Shown piece after piece: positions 8,376 to 17,054 of a DNA stretch of 64,000 nucleotides. The notes under the pieces were generated by a model. It saw nothing but the letters and a program-made list of their open reading frames with translations. It was not told where the DNA came from and searched no databases. The translations under genes were made by a program, and so were the position numbers. Numbering within the stretch: the first letter of the stretch is position 1; each line of letters starts with the position of its first letter. The DNA comes from Salipiger mucosus DSM 16094 (GTDB lineage: Bacteria; Pseudomonadota; Alphaproteobacteria; Rhodobacterales; Rhodobacteraceae), in NCBI RefSeq assembly GCF_000442255.1, contig NZ_KE557274.1:190467-254466 (forward strand), given 5' to 3'.

Positions 8376-9509
8376 ATGCGCATGAAACGTCCTCTCTTCA
8401 CACTTCTTCTCTGCGGCGTCGCGGCCTGTAGCGCGAACGAGCCTCGCGAGATACAGATTTCCAACTCGGTGAGCCCTTTCTCTGCCGAGGCGGAGGACCA
8501 GGGTCCAACAACCGGCGTGGATGACTTCGACCGCGGGGTCTCCTACCATCATGGCCTTGGCAGCCCGGTGAACCATGAAATCGCCGAGAGCTACTACCGC
8601 GAAGCCATCGAGGCCTCCGACGACACCCGGGCCATGAACGAGCTCGCCGTCCTTCTGCTGAACGAGGACACCCGCAAGGCACGCTCCAAGGAGGCCTTCG
8701 ATCTTCTCCGGCGCGCCGCCGCCCTGGACAATTCCTCGGCCAGGTTCAACCTCGGTCTGGCCCACTACTACGGTTTCGCCGGAATGGACCGGACCCCGCC
8801 CCGGGGTCTCGACCTGATCGCCACCGCCGCCAACCAGGGCAACGCGAAGGCCCAGAGCTTCATGACCAATTACGTCGCCACCGCCGCGGCGACCGAGGCC
8901 GAGACCCATGCGGCCGTCGATGATCTCCTTCATGGCTGGGCCAACGAAGGTGACGTGACCTACTGGGAAATCGCCTCCATGGGATCGGGATACTCGGACC
9001 TCTGGCACCGTTTCTTCGAGACGCCGCTCGCGGACAAGTCGGTCATGCTGTCGGATATCCTGGCAGTCGAAAGCGGGTGCCGAGAGTGCACCTCAAGCGA
9101 CGTCAACACGGTCGCGCGCAAGCTCAACGAGATCGAGACCTGGCGAGAGAGGGCCGCCGAGCAGGACAACTCCGCGATGTTCAATCTTGGTCTCGCCTAT
9201 CTCAAGGGTGAGGGCGCCCCGAAGAATCTTGAGGAAGGCGCCAGGCTGATCATCCGCTCTGCAGAGAACGGCTATGTGCCCTCGCAATACGTTCTCGGGA
9301 AACTCTACCTCGAGGGGCGCGGCATCGAACGCAACCCGGGCATGGCCTACGCCTGGTTCAACATCGCGGCCGCCGACGAGGAAGGGTACCGTGAAGCGGA
9401 CTGGGCCCGGGCCATGCGGGACTGGGTGACCGCCTACCTTCCTCCCGAGCATGTCGCCGCAGGCCAGAGATGGTCCACCGAGTGGGTCGCCGAGAACGCG
9501 GCCGACTGA
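8376..9509 (+). CDS. Sel1-repeat (SLR/TPR-like) lipoprotein
   Basis: The 377-residue precursor starts with MRMKRPLFTLLLCGVAACSA, a lipoprotein signal with lipobox VAAC (Cys about residue 18). The mature part carries Sel1-like helical repeats: ARFNLGLAHYYGFAGMDRTP, AKAQSFMTN, then SAMFNLGLAYLKGEGAPKN, EEGARLIIRSAENGYV and SQYVLGKLYLEGRGIERNP. Sel1 repeats mediate protein-protein contacts, often in envelope assemblies. It overlaps functionally with, and is 2 bp from, the following L,D-transpeptidase gene, so the two are very probably co-transcribed. A periplasmic scaffold for cell-wall remodelling around a transfer channel is an inference. CGGAG lies 8 nt before the ATG; an in-frame ATG at 8382 is an alternative. 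Confidence 0.8.
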   Translation: MRMKRPLFTLLLCGVAACSANEPREIQISNSVSPFSAEAEDQGPTTGVDDFDRGVSYHHGLGSPVNHEIAESYYREAIEASDDTRAMNELAVLLLNEDTRKARSKEAFDLLRRAAALDNSSARFNLGLAHYYGFAGMDRTPPRGLDLIATAANQGNAKAQSFMTNYVATAAATEAETHAAVDDLLHGWANEGDVTYWEIASMGSGYSDLWHRFFETPLADKSVMLSDILAVESGCRECTSSDVNTVARKLNEIETWRERAAEQDNSAMFNLGLAYLKGEGAPKNLEEGARLIIRSAENGYVPSQYVLGKLYLEGRGIERNPGMAYAWFNIAAADEEGYREADWARAMRDWVTAYLPPEHVAAGQRWSTEWVAENAAD

Positions 9510-9511
9510 AG

Positions 9512-10393
9512 ATGCGATCACGGATCTTGAAATCTCTTATCGTGGCCACCTGCCTCGGCTCCCCGTCAGCGCTCGTCGCCGGCGGGGAGGATGTGATTTC
9601 CGAATTCATCTCGAAAGCACGCCCCATGGTGGACGCCTGCAGCCGGGCCGCCAGCGCCATCGACCTCAGCGTGGACCAGCTGGGGGATCTCGCTTTTCGG
9701 GACACCGGAAAGTTCGTCCTCGTCAACATCGCCGCAGGATCCCTGGTCGCGTACGAGAATGGCATTCCGGTCATGGAGATGGACGCTATCGTCGGAAAAC
9801 CGGAGCACGAGACGCCCGAGTTCGACACCGAGATCACCTCCGTCCGCCTGAATCCAACCTGGACCGTTCCCTGGTCGATTGTGCGGGAAGAGGACTGGCT
9901 CGAACGCCTCGAGACGGATCCTGATTTTTTCCGGCGGAACCGCTTCGAGATCCGCGACGGAGATGGTGACCTGATGTCACTGGACGAAGCTGCGGCCGAT
10001 CCGCACCGTGTCCGCAAGTTCATCCAGGCACCGGGGCGGTACAATGCGCTGGGCAAGTTCCGATTCAACATCGGCAGTTCCCAGGCGATCTACCTGCACG
10101 ACACCCGCAACCGGGAAAACTTCTACGACGGCAGCCCCATCACCCTGTCCCATGGCTGTGTCCGCATCGAGAAACCGCTCTCTTTCGCGGCCTGGCTCCT
10201 GGAGCGCAGCGAAAGCGAGATCACGGCGATGACGCGCGATGGCTGGACCCGGGACATTTCGCTCGGAACCGACGTGCCCATCATCATGGATTACTTCACC
10301 GCATGGCCCAACAGCGCCGGCGAGCTGATGATCTACGACGACATCTACGACAAGGAAAAGCCGGCCTGCAGAAGACCGGAGGAGAAATCATGA
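9512..10393 (+). CDS. L,D-transpeptidase (YkuD/ErfK family)
   Basis: A 293-residue protein with an N-terminal signal (MRSRILKSLIVATCLGSPSA) and a YkuD catalytic domain. The His of GSSQAIYLHDT and the SHGCVR box with its catalytic Cys (about residue 218) are intact, as are GKFRFN and the upstream NPTWTVPWSI motif. These enzymes act in the periplasm, forming 3-3 peptidoglycan cross-links or attaching proteins to the wall. The frame is open upstream to 9470, but that would overlap the Sel1 gene. The ATG at 9512 follows the Sel1 stop by 2 bp. The next gene starts inside its stop (ATGA overlap at 10390), giving a tight three-gene operon. Confidence 0.88.
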   Translation: MRSRILKSLIVATCLGSPSALVAGGEDVISEFISKARPMVDACSRAASAIDLSVDQLGDLAFRDTGKFVLVNIAAGSLVAYENGIPVMEMDAIVGKPEHETPEFDTEITSVRLNPTWTVPWSIVREEDWLERLETDPDFFRRNRFEIRDGDGDLMSLDEAAADPHRVRKFIQAPGRYNALGKFRFNIGSSQAIYLHDTRNRENFYDGSPITLSHGCVRIEKPLSFAAWLLERSESEITAMTRDGWTRDISLGTDVPIIMDYFTAWPNSAGELMIYDDIYDKEKPACRRPEEKS

Positions 10394-10722
10394 AGTTGCT
10401 TCGCAAATGCCTTCGCGCCGTCGGTCTGGTCGCCGACGGTTTCGAGATCACCTTCGCCGCGGCCACCGCATTCCTGTCGGCCAACGTGGCGATCTATTGC
10501 GCTCACCTCACGTCACAGGGCTGGGCCGCTCTGTCCTTCCCGCTAGATCACTGGGCACGGTACGATGTTGTCCTGCCCTGGTTCCAAAGCACCATCATGA
10601 CCGGCCAAGGCCTGCTACTGCTGAAAACCTGGGGGACCGCGGGGCTGTGCGGGTTCTTTTCCGTCGTCACGCTCACGGCCGCCCAGGATGCCTTCTCCCG
10701 ATTCCGGGCCCGCTGCGGCTGA
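10390..10722 (+). CDS. Small two-segment membrane protein
   Basis: A 110-residue protein whose ATG overlaps the transpeptidase stop (ATGA). Hydrophobic segments lie about residues 15-37 (ITFAAATAFLSANVAIYCAH) and 78-98 (LLKTWGTAGLCGFFSVVTLT). No known domain is recognised. Translational coupling suggests that it works with the Sel1 lipoprotein and the L,D-transpeptidase in the envelope. The ORF can be extended to 10303 in the transpeptidase gene but only the 10390 start makes sense. Confidence 0.65.
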   Translation: MKLLRKCLRAVGLVADGFEITFAAATAFLSANVAIYCAHLTSQGWAALSFPLDHWARYDVVLPWFQSTIMTGQGLLLLKTWGTAGLCGFFSVVTLTAAQDAFSRFRARCG

Positions 10723-10791
10723 TACGCTGGTTCAAGTCCGCGGCACAACGGAATCGTGGTATTCTGGGCCGATTATAGCGGAGGACGGACC

Positions 10792-11232
10792 ATGAGTATG
10801 GAACAAACTGCACGCAATTTTTTTGAAGCCTGCGAAGGCGGCAAAGGCTGGAAGACGTGCCGCGCCTTCTGCCATGACGACGCGACCTTCTCCTGCCAAG
10901 CTCCCACGCTGGATGATATCCAGACGCTCGAAGACTATACCGAGTGGACCAAAGGCATTCTGGGACCGATCCCGGACGGTCACCCCGAGCTGATGGCCTT
11001 CGCGACCGACGCTGGGCGGCCTCGCGTGGTCGCAGTCGCAACCTTCCATGGCACGCAGACAGGAGAGGGTGGGCCGGTCGCGCCAACGGGCCGCCCCGTG
11101 GCGACAGACTATGTCTATGTGATGGATTTCGAAGACGAGAAGATTCGTCACATGACGAAAATCTGGAACGACCAAGTGGCGCTCCGGCAGCTGGGTTGGG
11201 CCGAGCCCGCAACCGAGCCCACGCCCACCTGA
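10792..11232 (+). CDS. SnoaL-like / NTF2-fold protein
   Basis: A 146-residue protein reading MSMEQTARNFFEACEGGKGW, then CRAFCHDDATFSCQ, WTKGILGPIPDG and YVYVMDFEDEKIRHMTKIWN. The helix start, the phrase placing an early His/Asp pair, and the closing DYVYVMDFEDEKIRHMTKIW strand are characteristic of the SnoaL/NTF2 fold, a small alpha+beta cone used by isomerases, cyclases and many non-enzymes. Substrate is unknown. The ORF is open from 10756, but GGAGG 6 nt upstream points to the ATG at 10792. It stands alone between the membrane operon and a convergent exonuclease gene. Confidence 0.65.
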   Translation: MSMEQTARNFFEACEGGKGWKTCRAFCHDDATFSCQAPTLDDIQTLEDYTEWTKGILGPIPDGHPELMAFATDAGRPRVVAVATFHGTQTGEGGPVAPTGRPVATDYVYVMDFEDEKIRHMTKIWNDQVALRQLGWAEPATEPTPT

Positions 11233-11251
11233 CGCAGGTTTGCTGAACGAG

Positions 11252-11276
11252 TGCCCGCGCCGTACTGGTGCGGGCA
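11252..11276. terminator. Hairpin between convergent genes
   Basis: TGCCCGCGCC (11252-11261) and GGTGCGGGCA (11267-11276) form a 10-bp stem with one G-T pair and a 5-nt loop between two convergent stops. There is no U tract, so terminator function is uncertain. Confidence 0.4.
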
Positions 11277-11328
11277 TCGACACGGCGTCTCCGGGTCGCC
11301 CACCCGCATCGCACCTCGCCAGCAGCGC

Positions 11329-12924
11329 TTACACGAAGAGCTCGAGATCGATCTCGTTCTTTTCCTGCTGCGCGATCTCGAAAGCCTTGAGGTCATCGAT
11401 CCGCTCATCGATCTTTCGGATCTGCGCGGCGAACTCCAGGCGGAGCGTTTTCAGCATCTCGGCACATTCCGCGCGCAGGTCCGGGTCCTCGACGTTCTCG
11501 AGCTCCTGCTCGGCGATGGCGATGGTCTGAACGACCCCGCTATCGTCCTCATCGTTCAGACGTAGGGCGTATTGCTCTCGAAGGGCCAGAAGATCTTCCT
11601 CCCGCACCAGATCCTCGGGAGCGGACATTGCGATCAGACGGCCGGCGAATTCCTTGATCCGCGGATCCTTGATCTTGGCAACCTGGGGCATGCGGCGTTC
11701 CCAGTCGTCCTCCTCGCTGATGATGCGGCACAGGTTCCTGTCCTCGTTCGCGGTGAACCCGTTGTAGAGTTCCGCCTCGCGCGTCACCTTGCGGCCGCTG
11801 AACTTGTCCCGGGCTCCCTGCTCCATGAGCGCGGTCACTTCCTGGAACTTGCGGACGATATCCGGACGGCGGATGTACTCGGCCCGGCGCTCATAGGTCT
11901 CGACCTTCGAACGGTACTGGATCTCGTCCAGCCGGCCGCGCAAATCGGCATCATTCCGGTCGAAAATCAGAGGGCAGCTGTTGTGCTTCACGATCCGGAA
12001 GGGGCTGTCACCGCGGTAGAGATTGTCGGCGATCTCACGGGCGGACATGGACATCCACTCCCGCGGATGGACGGCGAGATCGACGCCCAGCGTCTTGTAT
12101 CCCGAATGCCCCACCTTCGCCATCGGCGCCAGGGGCGTGATTTCGGGCATTCCAAAGTGCGAGAACTCGAACACGAAGTTTTCGCCATGCATGTTTGCGC
12201 CAAGGAGGCCGGACACCGTACGCTTGTCGGAAAGCTCGACGATCTTGTTAAAGGTGTTCGGCGCGCCGTGAATGAAATCCACGAGCAGATCCTTGGTCAT
12301 CAGGGTGTCGGCCTCGGCGTCGTGCGCGTTCTCGCTGACCTTTCCGTTGGCCTCCATCACGTCCGAAAGGCGCCAGCTGAGCGTTCCGTCATCCTTCTGA
12401 CCAGGAAGGATGATGCCTGGCGAAATGAAGTGCAGGTACTGGAACGCCGGGTAGAGATCGAGGCGCCGCGCGTTCTTCCCGGTCGTCAGGTAGGTGTCCT
12501 GCAGATTCCGGAAGAGGAAATAGCGGAGCAACTGCTCATCGTAGGACAGGATGTTGTACCCGAAGATCAGCATTTTCTTCTGGCGTTCGGCTGTCGACCT
12601 CCGTCCGACCAAATCGGCAACTTTCCGCGCGGCTTCGAACTCCGACACCCGGTCATCACCATGAAGATCCGACGGCCGCAGCCCCGTCACCTCGAGCGCC
12701 TTGGGGCCAGGCACAGCATAGGGATTTCGTTCGATCTTGAGATTGATCGACTTGACCACGTCGAGACACTCGTCCAGCCGCACGAAGGCAGCCTGCACCG
12801 GCTGGTCGGTCTCGCAAAAAAGTCCTAGAGCTTCGAAGTCGTAGCCTATATAGTCGTATTCAGGCAGACTGGATGTCGACGAAGGCGCAGGTGACGCTTC
12901 TTTTCGGAGGGTTATGGATGCCAT
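11329..12924 (-). CDS. Exonuclease I (SbcB)-like DEDD 3'-5' exonuclease
   Basis: A 531-residue protein related to E. coli exonuclease I (475 residues). The ExoI motif GYDFEALGLFCETDQPVQAA (about residue 27) corresponds to HDYETFG...RPAQFAA and supplies the first Asp and Glu. LEVTGLRPSDL matches the ITGITPQE loop. LIFGYNILSYDEQLLRYFLFRN matches GYNNVRFDDE...NIFYRN with the second Asp. LSWRLSDVMEANG then AHDAEADT carry the final His and Asp. ExoI digests single-stranded DNA 3'-5'. N-terminal residues 1-22 are an unusual Ser/Pro extension. It is divergent from 13009, with 84 bp between start codons. It adds to the ssDNA-processing set here (RecJ, RecQ, UvrD). Confidence 0.85.
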   Translation of the reverse strand: MASITLRKEASPAPSSTSSLPEYDYIGYDFEALGLFCETDQPVQAAFVRLDECLDVVKSINLKIERNPYAVPGPKALEVTGLRPSDLHGDDRVSEFEAARKVADLVGRRSTAERQKKMLIFGYNILSYDEQLLRYFLFRNLQDTYLTTGKNARRLDLYPAFQYLHFISPGIILPGQKDDGTLSWRLSDVMEANGKVSENAHDAEADTLMTKDLLVDFIHGAPNTFNKIVELSDKRTVSGLLGANMHGENFVFEFSHFGMPEITPLAPMAKVGHSGYKTLGVDLAVHPREWMSMSAREIADNLYRGDSPFRIVKHNSCPLIFDRNDADLRGRLDEIQYRSKVETYERRAEYIRRPDIVRKFQEVTALMEQGARDKFSGRKVTREAELYNGFTANEDRNLCRIISEEDDWERRMPQVAKIKDPRIKEFAGRLIAMSAPEDLVREEDLLALREQYALRLNDEDDSGVVQTIAIAEQELENVEDPDLRAECAEMLKTLRLEFAAQIRKIDERIDDLKAFEIAQQEKNEIDLELFV

Positions 12925-13008
12925 TTTGTCCCAGTTGAGTTAAGTCTCTGCTAACCTATACCCTATGTTGGGTTTTCCAATAGTTAAAACACAAACCGAA
13001 GGCAGCGA

Positions 13009-14109
13009 ATGAGAACTCAGTTTCGGTCCCCCGGACAATTCACAGTTCAAAGAAAGCGCGGCAAGAGCATCCAGGAAGGATATCAGACGTTCGATCAAAC
13101 GAGCGTGTTCGATACCACGGAAGCCAGCCAGGCCACCATGCTTGCAACCGTGATCTCGACCGACCCGAAACCGGTTGTCCGCGTCAGGTCCGACGCATTC
13201 GGGGCCCGCAGCGATGAGGTCACGGTGCAATTCCGCAGCGAAGAGGCTGCCAGGAAAGACGCGCCCGCCGAGGACGTCTACTCGAAATTCGCCGTCAAAC
13301 CCGCCTGCCACGGCGACGTCCCGAGACTGGCCGACAAGATGTCCATCGGCGACCTGGTCGAATTGCAGGCCGTCCTTGTGGACGCTTCGGACCCGACAAC
13401 GATTTACCCCTGGTCCTACCGACATATCGCCAGCGCCAGAGAGACATCGTCGTTCCTCTGCATGCCGGAAGTTCTCTGCTCGATCCTGTACGCCCCGAAC
13501 CGGAAAGACGAGGCGAAAAAGGATTTCCGAATAGCCATCGCATCGCCGGCCGAAGCAGAGACGGTCACCGATGTTCTCGGGGACCTGTCGCGCCTCAAGA
13601 AGTTCCTCGGGTACAAGTACGGCCCCCTCAACGGCTTCGTTGTTCGCGGCAAGCGGGGACCCGGAAAGAAATCCCTGCACGGCGCAGCCTGCTACCGCTC
13701 CCTGCAGGATGACGAAGCCGGCCTTTCCGACGAAGCCGTCATCCTGAACTTCCTGAAAAGGAAGAGCCAGGTGTTCGCGCCCTACATGTCGGAAGACAAT
13801 CCATGGGAAGTGATCCCCCTGCATATCGTGAACATGGCAACAAGCGGCGCTCATCGACTGGAATCCGTTCTCAAGCGTCACCGTTTCATGACCCAGCAGG
13901 ACGGCAGCCACGCCGAGATGGAATTCGCCCATGCCAACGTCGTCCTCGACTACGCGCGGAACGCAGAGCGCCCGACCTGCAAGTATTTCAGTATCTGCCG
14001 CAGCAAACCGATCCGGATTGAAACCGGACTGCCGACACGGGCCCGCCCGAAGAAGATCAAATCGACGGAAGACGCGACTGTCATCAAGGCGTCCCACCTG
14101 TTCGGTTAA
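13009..14109 (+). CDS. Hypothetical plasmid protein
   Basis: A 366-residue soluble protein with no signal peptide or membrane segment and no family that I recognise. It contains YGPLNGFVVRGKRGPGKKSL, a basic Gly/Lys stretch near residue 210 that resembles a loop but not a Walker A motif. Two Cys-containing phrases (CMPEVLCSILY and CKYFSICRS) are also present. AAGG lies 7 nt before the ATG. The reverse strand carries a longer open frame over the same region, but the forward strand has the better codon pattern and a proper start. It lies between the divergent ExoI gene and the MotB-like gene, 48 bp upstream of the latter, so the two may be co-transcribed. Confidence 0.6.
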   Translation: MRTQFRSPGQFTVQRKRGKSIQEGYQTFDQTSVFDTTEASQATMLATVISTDPKPVVRVRSDAFGARSDEVTVQFRSEEAARKDAPAEDVYSKFAVKPACHGDVPRLADKMSIGDLVELQAVLVDASDPTTIYPWSYRHIASARETSSFLCMPEVLCSILYAPNRKDEAKKDFRIAIASPAEAETVTDVLGDLSRLKKFLGYKYGPLNGFVVRGKRGPGKKSLHGAACYRSLQDDEAGLSDEAVILNFLKRKSQVFAPYMSEDNPWEVIPLHIVNMATSGAHRLESVLKRHRFMTQQDGSHAEMEFAHANVVLDYARNAERPTCKYFSICRSKPIRIETGLPTRARPKKIKSTEDATVIKASHLFG

Positions 14110-14157
14110 CGGACGGGAAAGACGTCGAAACCATCTCCCACCGCAAAGGTGGGACGC

Positions 14158-15261
14158 ATGGCAGACAACAACAACAGACCAATCATCGTGAAAAAGGTCA
14201 TCGAAGAAGGTGGCCACGAACACCACGGCGGCGCCTGGAAGGTGGCCTACGCGGATTTCGTGACCGCCATGATGGCCTTCTTCCTGTTGCTCTGGATCCT
14301 TGCCTCCTCCGAGGAAGAGCAGCTCAAGGGGCTTGCGAACTACTTCACCCCGACCATGAGTACCGCGGATGGTCCCGGCGGTGATGGACCCCTCGATGGC
14401 GATACCATTGGCCCACCGGGCACCCTGACGTCCTCGAATTCCCCGATGAGTACGGTCGCGATGCCGCAGTTCGGACAACAGGATCCGATGGATGCCTCCT
14501 CGGCCGGCCGGGATGAACACGAAGCCGTGGTGGAGTACGAGGACCGCGAGCCGTCACAGGAAGCCCAGACGATCCAGCAGGAAATCCAACAGGCGCTGCG
14601 CGAAAAGGATGAGCAGAGTTTCGATGAACTCGAGGACGAGATCGTCCAGGCGATGAACCAGGTTCCGGACCTGAAACCGCTCATCCCCAACGTGATCTTC
14701 GACGAGACCGAAGAAGGTCTCCGGATCCAGATCATCGACCAGGATGGGCAATCCATGTTCGACAGTGGCAGCGCTGACGTAGGTCCACGCACTGCGGAGC
14801 TCCTCCGGCTGATCGGCCAGGCCGTCGCCAAGCTGCCGAACAATGTCCTGATTTCCGGGCACACGGATGCCGTCCCCTTCGGCAACGAGGACGACGAAAC
14901 CGGGTACGGGAACTGGGAGCTCTCGGCCGACCGCGCCAATGCCACCCGCCGCGTCTTCGTGAATGCCGGGATCGAAAGCGAACGCGTCGTTCGCGTCTCC
15001 GGGCTGGCTGACACGGAGCCCTTCGATACAGAAAACCCGCGGGCCCCGACGAACCGGCGGATCAGTGTCGTGCTCGGCTACAGCAAGGCGCCCTCTCCAA
15101 ATGACATCTCGGAAGCTCTTTCCGGGAATGAAGAGGAATCCGCGCCGGCGGATGACGCCTCCATGTCCGAGAGCTCTCAAGATGCCGGCGCCGGCGAGGC
15201 GGAGAACACATCAACCCCGCAGACCATCGGCATCGACGGCCTGCGGGAGATGGCGGAGTGA
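14158..15261 (+). CDS. MotB-like OmpA-domain motor/stator protein, orphan
   Basis: A 367-residue protein. The N-terminus has HHGGAWKVAYADFVTAMM then AFFLLLWILAS, the highly characteristic MotB transmembrane helix with the proton-binding Asp (YAD). A long acidic linker follows. The C-terminal OmpA-like peptidoglycan-binding domain runs about 185-310 (VLISGHTDAVPF, WELSADRANATRRVF, RVSGLADTEPF, NRRISVVLG). Real MotB pairs with MotA to drive flagella; no motA is adjacent, so the partner and function here are open. A role anchoring or energising an envelope complex of the transfer system is inference. The start at 14158 is preferred over 14149. The gene is convergent with recJ and directly abuts it. 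Confidence 0.85.
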   Translation: MADNNNRPIIVKKVIEEGGHEHHGGAWKVAYADFVTAMMAFFLLLWILASSEEEQLKGLANYFTPTMSTADGPGGDGPLDGDTIGPPGTLTSSNSPMSTVAMPQFGQQDPMDASSAGRDEHEAVVEYEDREPSQEAQTIQQEIQQALREKDEQSFDELEDEIVQAMNQVPDLKPLIPNVIFDETEEGLRIQIIDQDGQSMFDSGSADVGPRTAELLRLIGQAVAKLPNNVLISGHTDAVPFGNEDDETGYGNWELSADRANATRRVFVNAGIESERVVRVSGLADTEPFDTENPRAPTNRRISVVLGYSKAPSPNDISEALSGNEEESAPADDASMSESSQDAGAGEAENTSTPQTIGIDGLREMAE

Positions 15262-16968
15262 TCAGAACGCGAGTTCCGGCTGCTTCTGTGGCCGGACGTC
15301 CTCGGGTTTCACCTGGATAGAGACATTTCCCATGTACTCGTTGATTTCCACCCGCCCGTAGACATCGACGATGCTGCCCTTGGCCGCCAGGATCGCGTCC
15401 CCCATCGGGGTTCCCTTGGCGTTGAACATGATGATGTCGATGTCGCCGGCTTCTCCGGAAATCCGGCCCTTCACGTGCTTCTCCTTGAGAACCTTCGTGG
15501 AGATGAGCATGCCGCCGGATATCATCGCCCGCGGCTCGCTGTTGTTCGCGCCGAACGGCGCCAGAAGATTCAGGCTTTCAACCAGGCGCCGACTGATGCC
15601 GCCACACGGGACATCAATGTCCGCGACCAGCGGCGGCCGGTCAACGTGCCCGGCGGCAGCATTCATCGCGTCCCGGAAAGCCTCGAGTTTTTCAGGATCG
15701 ATGGTAACGCCAGCCGCCATTTCGTGGCCACCGCCCTTGATCAGGATCCCGTCCGCGGCCGCCTTCTTGATCGGCCGTCCGACATCGAAGCCTTCGATTG
15801 AGCGTGCGGACCCCTTCCCGCCTTCACCGATCACGATGGACGGGCGGTCGTAAGCCTCAGTGATGCGCGAGGCGACGATCCCCACGACGCCCGGGTGCCA
15901 GTCCTCGTTGTAGCAAACGATGACATTGTCGTCGCTGTGGGCCTCCGCCTGCTCGAAGGCACCGGCTTCCATGAGTTGCTGCTTGGCCTTGCGCTCCTTG
16001 TTGATCTCGTAGAGCGCGTTGGCGCGTTCGGCGCATTCCGTGAGGTCGTCACAGGTCAGAAGCAGTGTTCCCAGCCAGGTATCATCGATCCGGCCGCCCG
16101 CGTTGATGCAGGGACCGAAGACGAAGCCACAGGTGCGCTCGTTGAAGCTTTCCGGCTCGACCTCGTTGCACTCGGCGAGGGCCATCAGCCCGGGGTTCCG
16201 CGCCATGTGCCGCAGTCCGATCTTCACCATCGCCCGGTTGAACCCGACCAACGGCACAACGTCGGCAACGGTTCCGAAGCAGGCGAGCCCCAGAAGGTGA
16301 TGCATGTCGTATTCGGTTCGGTCCTCGAAGAACCCGTCCTCCCGCAACGCGCGCTGCAGACCCACGACGTAGAGAAAGGCGATCCCGGCCGTGCACAGAT
16401 ACCCGTAGTCGCCGGTTTCGTCATTCCGGTTCGGGTTGACCAGGATTCCCTCCGGGTGTTTGTCGTCGGACAGGTGGTGATCCAGGGTGACAACGTCCAT
16501 GCCCAGCGCGGCTGCCCGTGCCAGGGGCTCGAACGCGACGGTCCCACAGTCGGCGAAGATGATCAGGTCGATCTCGTCTTCGGCGATCTTCTCGATGGCC
16601 GGTACGTTGGGGCCATACCCCTCGGTGAGCCGCTGCGGGATGTAGAAGCTGACCTCGCAGCCCATGGTTTCCAGGAACCTCTTGAGGATCGACGTGGAGG
16701 TCGCGCCGTCGACGTCGTAGTCGCCGAAGATGCAGACACGCTCGTTTTTCAGGACGGCCTGCTTTCCCCGCTCGATGGCCTTGTCCATGTCCTTCAGGAC
16801 AAGCGGATCCGGCATGGAGCCCTTGAGTGTCGGCTTGAAGAACTCCCCGAGGTCTTCGATACCCCTGTTCAACGCGATGGACACGACTTCGCTCGGAATG
16901 CCCGGGAAGGACCCCTCTTTTTCTTCAGGCGCACTCCACTCCAGACCTCTTACAGACAGCCCCGACAT
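15262..16968 (-). CDS. recJ: Single-stranded-DNA-specific exonuclease RecJ
   Basis: A 568-residue DHH-family exonuclease, the usual length. Motif I IFGDYDVDGATST, motif II IIFADCGT, motif III LDHHLSDD, and the INAGGRI-type motif (CINAGGRIDD) are present, followed by a DHHA1 region with KGGGHEMAAGVTI and a C-terminal OB-type domain. RecJ degrades ssDNA 5'-3' with manganese or magnesium and acts with RecQ. It is read in the same direction as the UvrD-like and TraU-like genes downstream in position but separated from them by about 86 bp. A second copy of a housekeeping nuclease on a plasmid is unusual. Confidence 0.93.
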   Translation of the reverse strand: MSGLSVRGLEWSAPEEKEGSFPGIPSEVVSIALNRGIEDLGEFFKPTLKGSMPDPLVLKDMDKAIERGKQAVLKNERVCIFGDYDVDGATSTSILKRFLETMGCEVSFYIPQRLTEGYGPNVPAIEKIAEDEIDLIIFADCGTVAFEPLARAAALGMDVVTLDHHLSDDKHPEGILVNPNRNDETGDYGYLCTAGIAFLYVVGLQRALREDGFFEDRTEYDMHHLLGLACFGTVADVVPLVGFNRAMVKIGLRHMARNPGLMALAECNEVEPESFNERTCGFVFGPCINAGGRIDDTWLGTLLLTCDDLTECAERANALYEINKERKAKQQLMEAGAFEQAEAHSDDNVIVCYNEDWHPGVVGIVASRITEAYDRPSIVIGEGGKGSARSIEGFDVGRPIKKAAADGILIKGGGHEMAAGVTIDPEKLEAFRDAMNAAAGHVDRPPLVADIDVPCGGISRRLVESLNLLAPFGANNSEPRAMISGGMLISTKVLKEKHVKGRISGEAGDIDIIMFNAKGTPMGDAILAAKGSIVDVYGRVEINEYMGNVSIQVKPEDVRPQKQPELAF

Positions 16969-17054
16969 AGTTATCCTTTCAAATGCCCTTCAAACATAGA
17001 GCAAGAACAGGCCCCATGAAAGAACAAATATACATCAGGATAAAGAGAGGCCTC

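Noticed and set aside
12940-14520. 526-residue open frame on the - strand
   Set aside because: It covers two forward genes (13009 and the MotB-like gene); the MotB motif shows the forward strand is coding.
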